Shown here: one piece after another, positions 7,754-9,021 of the stretch | Position numbering within the stretch: position 1 is the stretch's first letter | How the letters are laid out: each line of letters opens with the position of its first letter | Assembly (NCBI GenBank): GCA_037142435.1 | Contig: JBAXAO010000046.1 | Span: 1 to 9,021, forward strand | Source of the DNA: CAIMZW01 sp037142435 | GTDB lineage: Bacteria; Actinomycetota; Actinomycetes; Nanopelagicales; Nanopelagicaceae | Direction of reading: 5' to 3' | DNA: 9,021 nt | Notes under the pieces: model-generated | The model's database searches: none | Told to the model about the DNA's origin: nothing | What the model saw: the letters and a program-made list of their open reading frames with translations, nothing else | Program-made: the position numbers and the translations under genes

Positions 7754-8167
7754 ATGTTGATTCCTCGTAAGGTCAAGCACCGAAAGCAGCACCACCCAAA
7801 GCGTGGTGGAAAGTCCAAGGGCGGTACCACAGTTGCATTCGGCGACTTCGGTATCCAAGCTCTTGAGCCTGCTTACGTCACTAACCGACAGATCGAAGCA
7901 GCTCGTATTGCTATGACTCGTCACATCAAGCGTGGTGGAAAGGTTTGGATCAATATTTATCCAGATCGTCCACTGACCAAGAAGCCAGCTGAAACCCGTA
8001 TGGGTTCCGGTAAGGGTTCACCGGAATGGTGGATCGCCAACGTAAAGCCTGGCCGCGTGATGTTTGAAATCTCTGGTGTTGCCGAAGATATCGCTACCGA
8101 GGCTATGACTCGTGCGATTCACAAGCTGCCAATGAAGTGCCGCGTAGTACGACGTGAGGAGTTCTAA
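7754..8167 (+). CDS. rplP: 50S ribosomal protein L16
   Basis: L16 is a late assembly protein of the 50S near the A site and central protuberance, needed for full peptidyl transferase activity. The 137-residue length is normal. It begins MLIPRKVKHRKQHHPKRGGK (1-20), continues KGGTTVAFGDFGIQALEPAY (22-41), and has the signature KKPAETRMGSGKGSPEWWIA (76-95), with Arg82 in the position of the hydroxylated Arg81 of E. coli. It ends with KLPMKCRVVRREEF. The ATG follows the rpsC TAA with no gap; AAGGGAG (7737-7743) ten bases upstream is the probable ribosome-binding site. Its TAA shares one base with the rpmC ATG (TAATG), a typical termination-reinitiation junction. Confidence 0.98.
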   Translation: MLIPRKVKHRKQHHPKRGGKSKGGTTVAFGDFGIQALEPAYVTNRQIEAARIAMTRHIKRGGKVWINIYPDRPLTKKPAETRMGSGKGSPEWWIANVKPGRVMFEISGVAEDIATEAMTRAIHKLPMKCRVVRREEF

Positions 8168-8385
8168 TGGCAAATATCGTCACTGTTGAGGAGCTTCGCG
8201 CCCTGAGCACAGAAGAGCTAGGTCTCAAGCTGGCTGAAGCAAAGGAAGAACTTTTCAACCTTCGTTTCCAAGCTGCGACCGGCCAACTAGAAAATCACGG
8301 TCGTTTGACTGCGGTTCGTAAAGAGATTGCGCGCATTTACACCATCGTGCGTGAACGTGAATTGGGAATTGGAGGCGCGGCATGA
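8167..8385 (+). CDS. rpmC: 50S ribosomal protein L29
   Basis: L29 is a small two-helix protein beside L23 at the tunnel exit. The 72-residue product has the expected LRALSTEELGLKLAEAKEEL (10-29), then FNLRFQAATGQLENHGRLTA (30-49) and VRKEIARIYTIVRERELG (50-67), with a short Gly/Ala tail. GAGGAG at 8156-8161 lies five bases upstream of the ATG, inside rplP. It overlaps rplP by one base and rpsQ by four (ATGA), so the rplP-rpmC-rpsQ trio appears translationally coupled. Confidence 0.97.
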   Translation: MANIVTVEELRALSTEELGLKLAEAKEELFNLRFQAATGQLENHGRLTAVRKEIARIYTIVRERELGIGGAA

Positions 8386-8654
8386 CCACAAGCAATGAGC
8401 TAGATCGTGGATTCCGCAAGACTCGTGAAGGCATCGTTACCAGCGACAAGATGGATAAGACCGTCGTCGTAGCGATCCAGGATCGAGTTAAGCATGGTCT
8501 TTACGGCAAGGTCTTGTCTCGCACTCGCAAGCTCAAGGCACATGATGAGAACAACAGCGCTGGTATCGGCGATCGCGTCCTCTTGATGGAAACTCGTCCA
8601 CTTTCGGCAACCAAGCGTTGGCGTGTAGTCGAGATCATCGAGAAGGCTAAGTAG
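8382..8654 (+). CDS. rpsQ: 30S ribosomal protein S17
   Basis: S17 is a primary 16S rRNA binder in the 30S body with an OB fold. The 90-residue protein has KTREGIVTSDKMDKTVVVAI (13-32), KHGLYGKVLSRTRKLKAHDE (37-56) and the signature GIGDRVLLMETRPLSATKRW (61-80), then RVVEIIEKAK. The ten-residue leader before FRKTREG is slightly longer than in E. coli. GGAGG at 8371-8375, six bases before the ATG and inside rpmC, fixes the start, which overlaps the rpmC TGA as ATGA. The TAG stop is 24 nt before rplN. Confidence 0.98.
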   Translation: MTTSNELDRGFRKTREGIVTSDKMDKTVVVAIQDRVKHGLYGKVLSRTRKLKAHDENNSAGIGDRVLLMETRPLSATKRWRVVEIIEKAK

Positions 8655-8672
8655 AGGGAACGCAGAGGGAAC
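8653..8672 (+). repeat. Direct repeat AGAGGGAAC duplicating the rplN Shine-Dalgarno
   Basis: The nine-base AGAGGGAAC occurs at 8653-8661 and again at 8664-8672, separated by two bases. The second copy places GAGGGA eight bases before the rplN ATG at 8679 and is the likely functional site. The first copy begins within the rpsQ stop codon and would be too far from the ATG. Confidence 0.55.
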
Positions 8673-8678
8673 TTTGAA

Positions 8679-9021
8679 ATGATTCAACAAGAATCGCGAC
8701 TTCGCGTCGCCGACAACACCGGAGCAAAGGAACTTCTTTGCATCCGCGTACTCGGTGGATCCTCACGTCGCTACGCCGGCATCGGTGACATCATCGTGTG
8801 TTCCGTCAAGGATGCAATTCCTGGCGGACAGGTAAAGAAGGGTGAGGTCGTCAAGGCCGTCATCGTTCGTACCGTCAAAGAGAACCGTCGTCCAGATGGT
8901 TCATACATCAAATTTGATGAGAACGCAGCAGTCATTCTTAAGGCTGATGGCGAACCTCGTGGAACCCGTATCTTCGGACCAGTTGCTCGCGAACTTCGCG
9001 ACAAGAAGTTCATGAAGATCA
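8679..9021 (+). CDS. rplN: 50S ribosomal protein L14, 3'-truncated by the window edge
   Basis: L14 binds 23S rRNA at the subunit interface, forms bridges with the 30S, and in other bacteria is the target of the silencing factor RsfS. The frame runs from the ATG at 8679 to the right edge without a stop, giving 114 residues of the usual ~122. It starts MIQQESRLRVADNTGAKELL (1-20) and shows GDIIVCSVKDAIPGGQVKKG (36-55), VVKAVIVRTVKENRRPDGSY (57-76) and RGTRIFGPVARELRDKKFMK (94-113). Only about eight C-terminal residues should be missing. GAGGGA eight bases upstream supports the start. It would be the first spc-operon gene in E. coli, but here it follows rpsQ by 24 nt with no terminator or promoter visible, so the S10 and spc clusters are probably continuous. 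Confidence 0.97.
   Translation, partial: MIQQESRLRVADNTGAKELLCIRVLGGSSRRYAGIGDIIVCSVKDAIPGGQVKKGEVVKAVIVRTVKENRRPDGSYIKFDENAAVILKADGEPRGTRIFGPVARELRDKKFMKI

Overview
This window is a highly conserved bacterial housekeeping locus: the end of the str operon followed by the start of the S10-spc ribosomal-protein cluster, all on the + strand. Every protein reads as an orthodox member of its family. The EF-Tu, S10, L3 and S19 sequences look actinobacterial (EF-Tu begins [20 protein letters not shown] and ends GGRTVGAGRVTKIIK; S10 carries [20 protein letters not shown]). By eye, base composition is near half G+C and TAA is the commonest stop (8 of 13 complete genes). That is unusual for classical high-GC Actinomycetota and suggests a lower-GC lineage, possibly one of the streamlined aquatic groups. 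The lineage is an inference, not something the window proves.

Layout: 1-1958 is fusA (EF-G), missing its first ~50 codons at the window edge. A 54-nt gap with a strong Shine-Dalgarno leads to tuf (EF-Tu, 2013-3206). The 120-nt tuf-rpsJ gap is the largest non-coding stretch. It holds an 11-bp perfect hairpin capped by GAAA, then an AT-rich stretch that could hold a promoter, so this is the likely boundary between the two operons. From 3327 onward come rpsJ, rplC, rplD, rplW, rplB, rpsS, rplV, rpsC, rplP, rpmC, rpsQ and rplN in the canonical bacterial order. Gaps run from -8 to +36 nt, including two ATGA overlaps, one TAATG overlap and one 8-nt overlap. rplN is cut by the right edge about eight codons before its expected end.

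Together the genes supply the two elongation GTPases (EF-G for translocation, EF-Tu for aminoacyl-tRNA delivery) and proteins of both subunits: S10, S19, S3 and S17 of the 30S; L3, L4, L23, L2, L22, L16, L29 and L14 of the 50S. Tight spacing and overlaps suggest one polycistronic mRNA with translational coupling.

I found no RNA genes, mobile elements, CRISPR arrays, broken genes or signs of transfer, and no undescribed system. The observations worth a second look are small: the operon-boundary hairpin, a hairpin with the rplW stop codon in its loop, the true rplV start, a duplicated Shine-Dalgarno before rplN, and the extended S3 and L22 tails.
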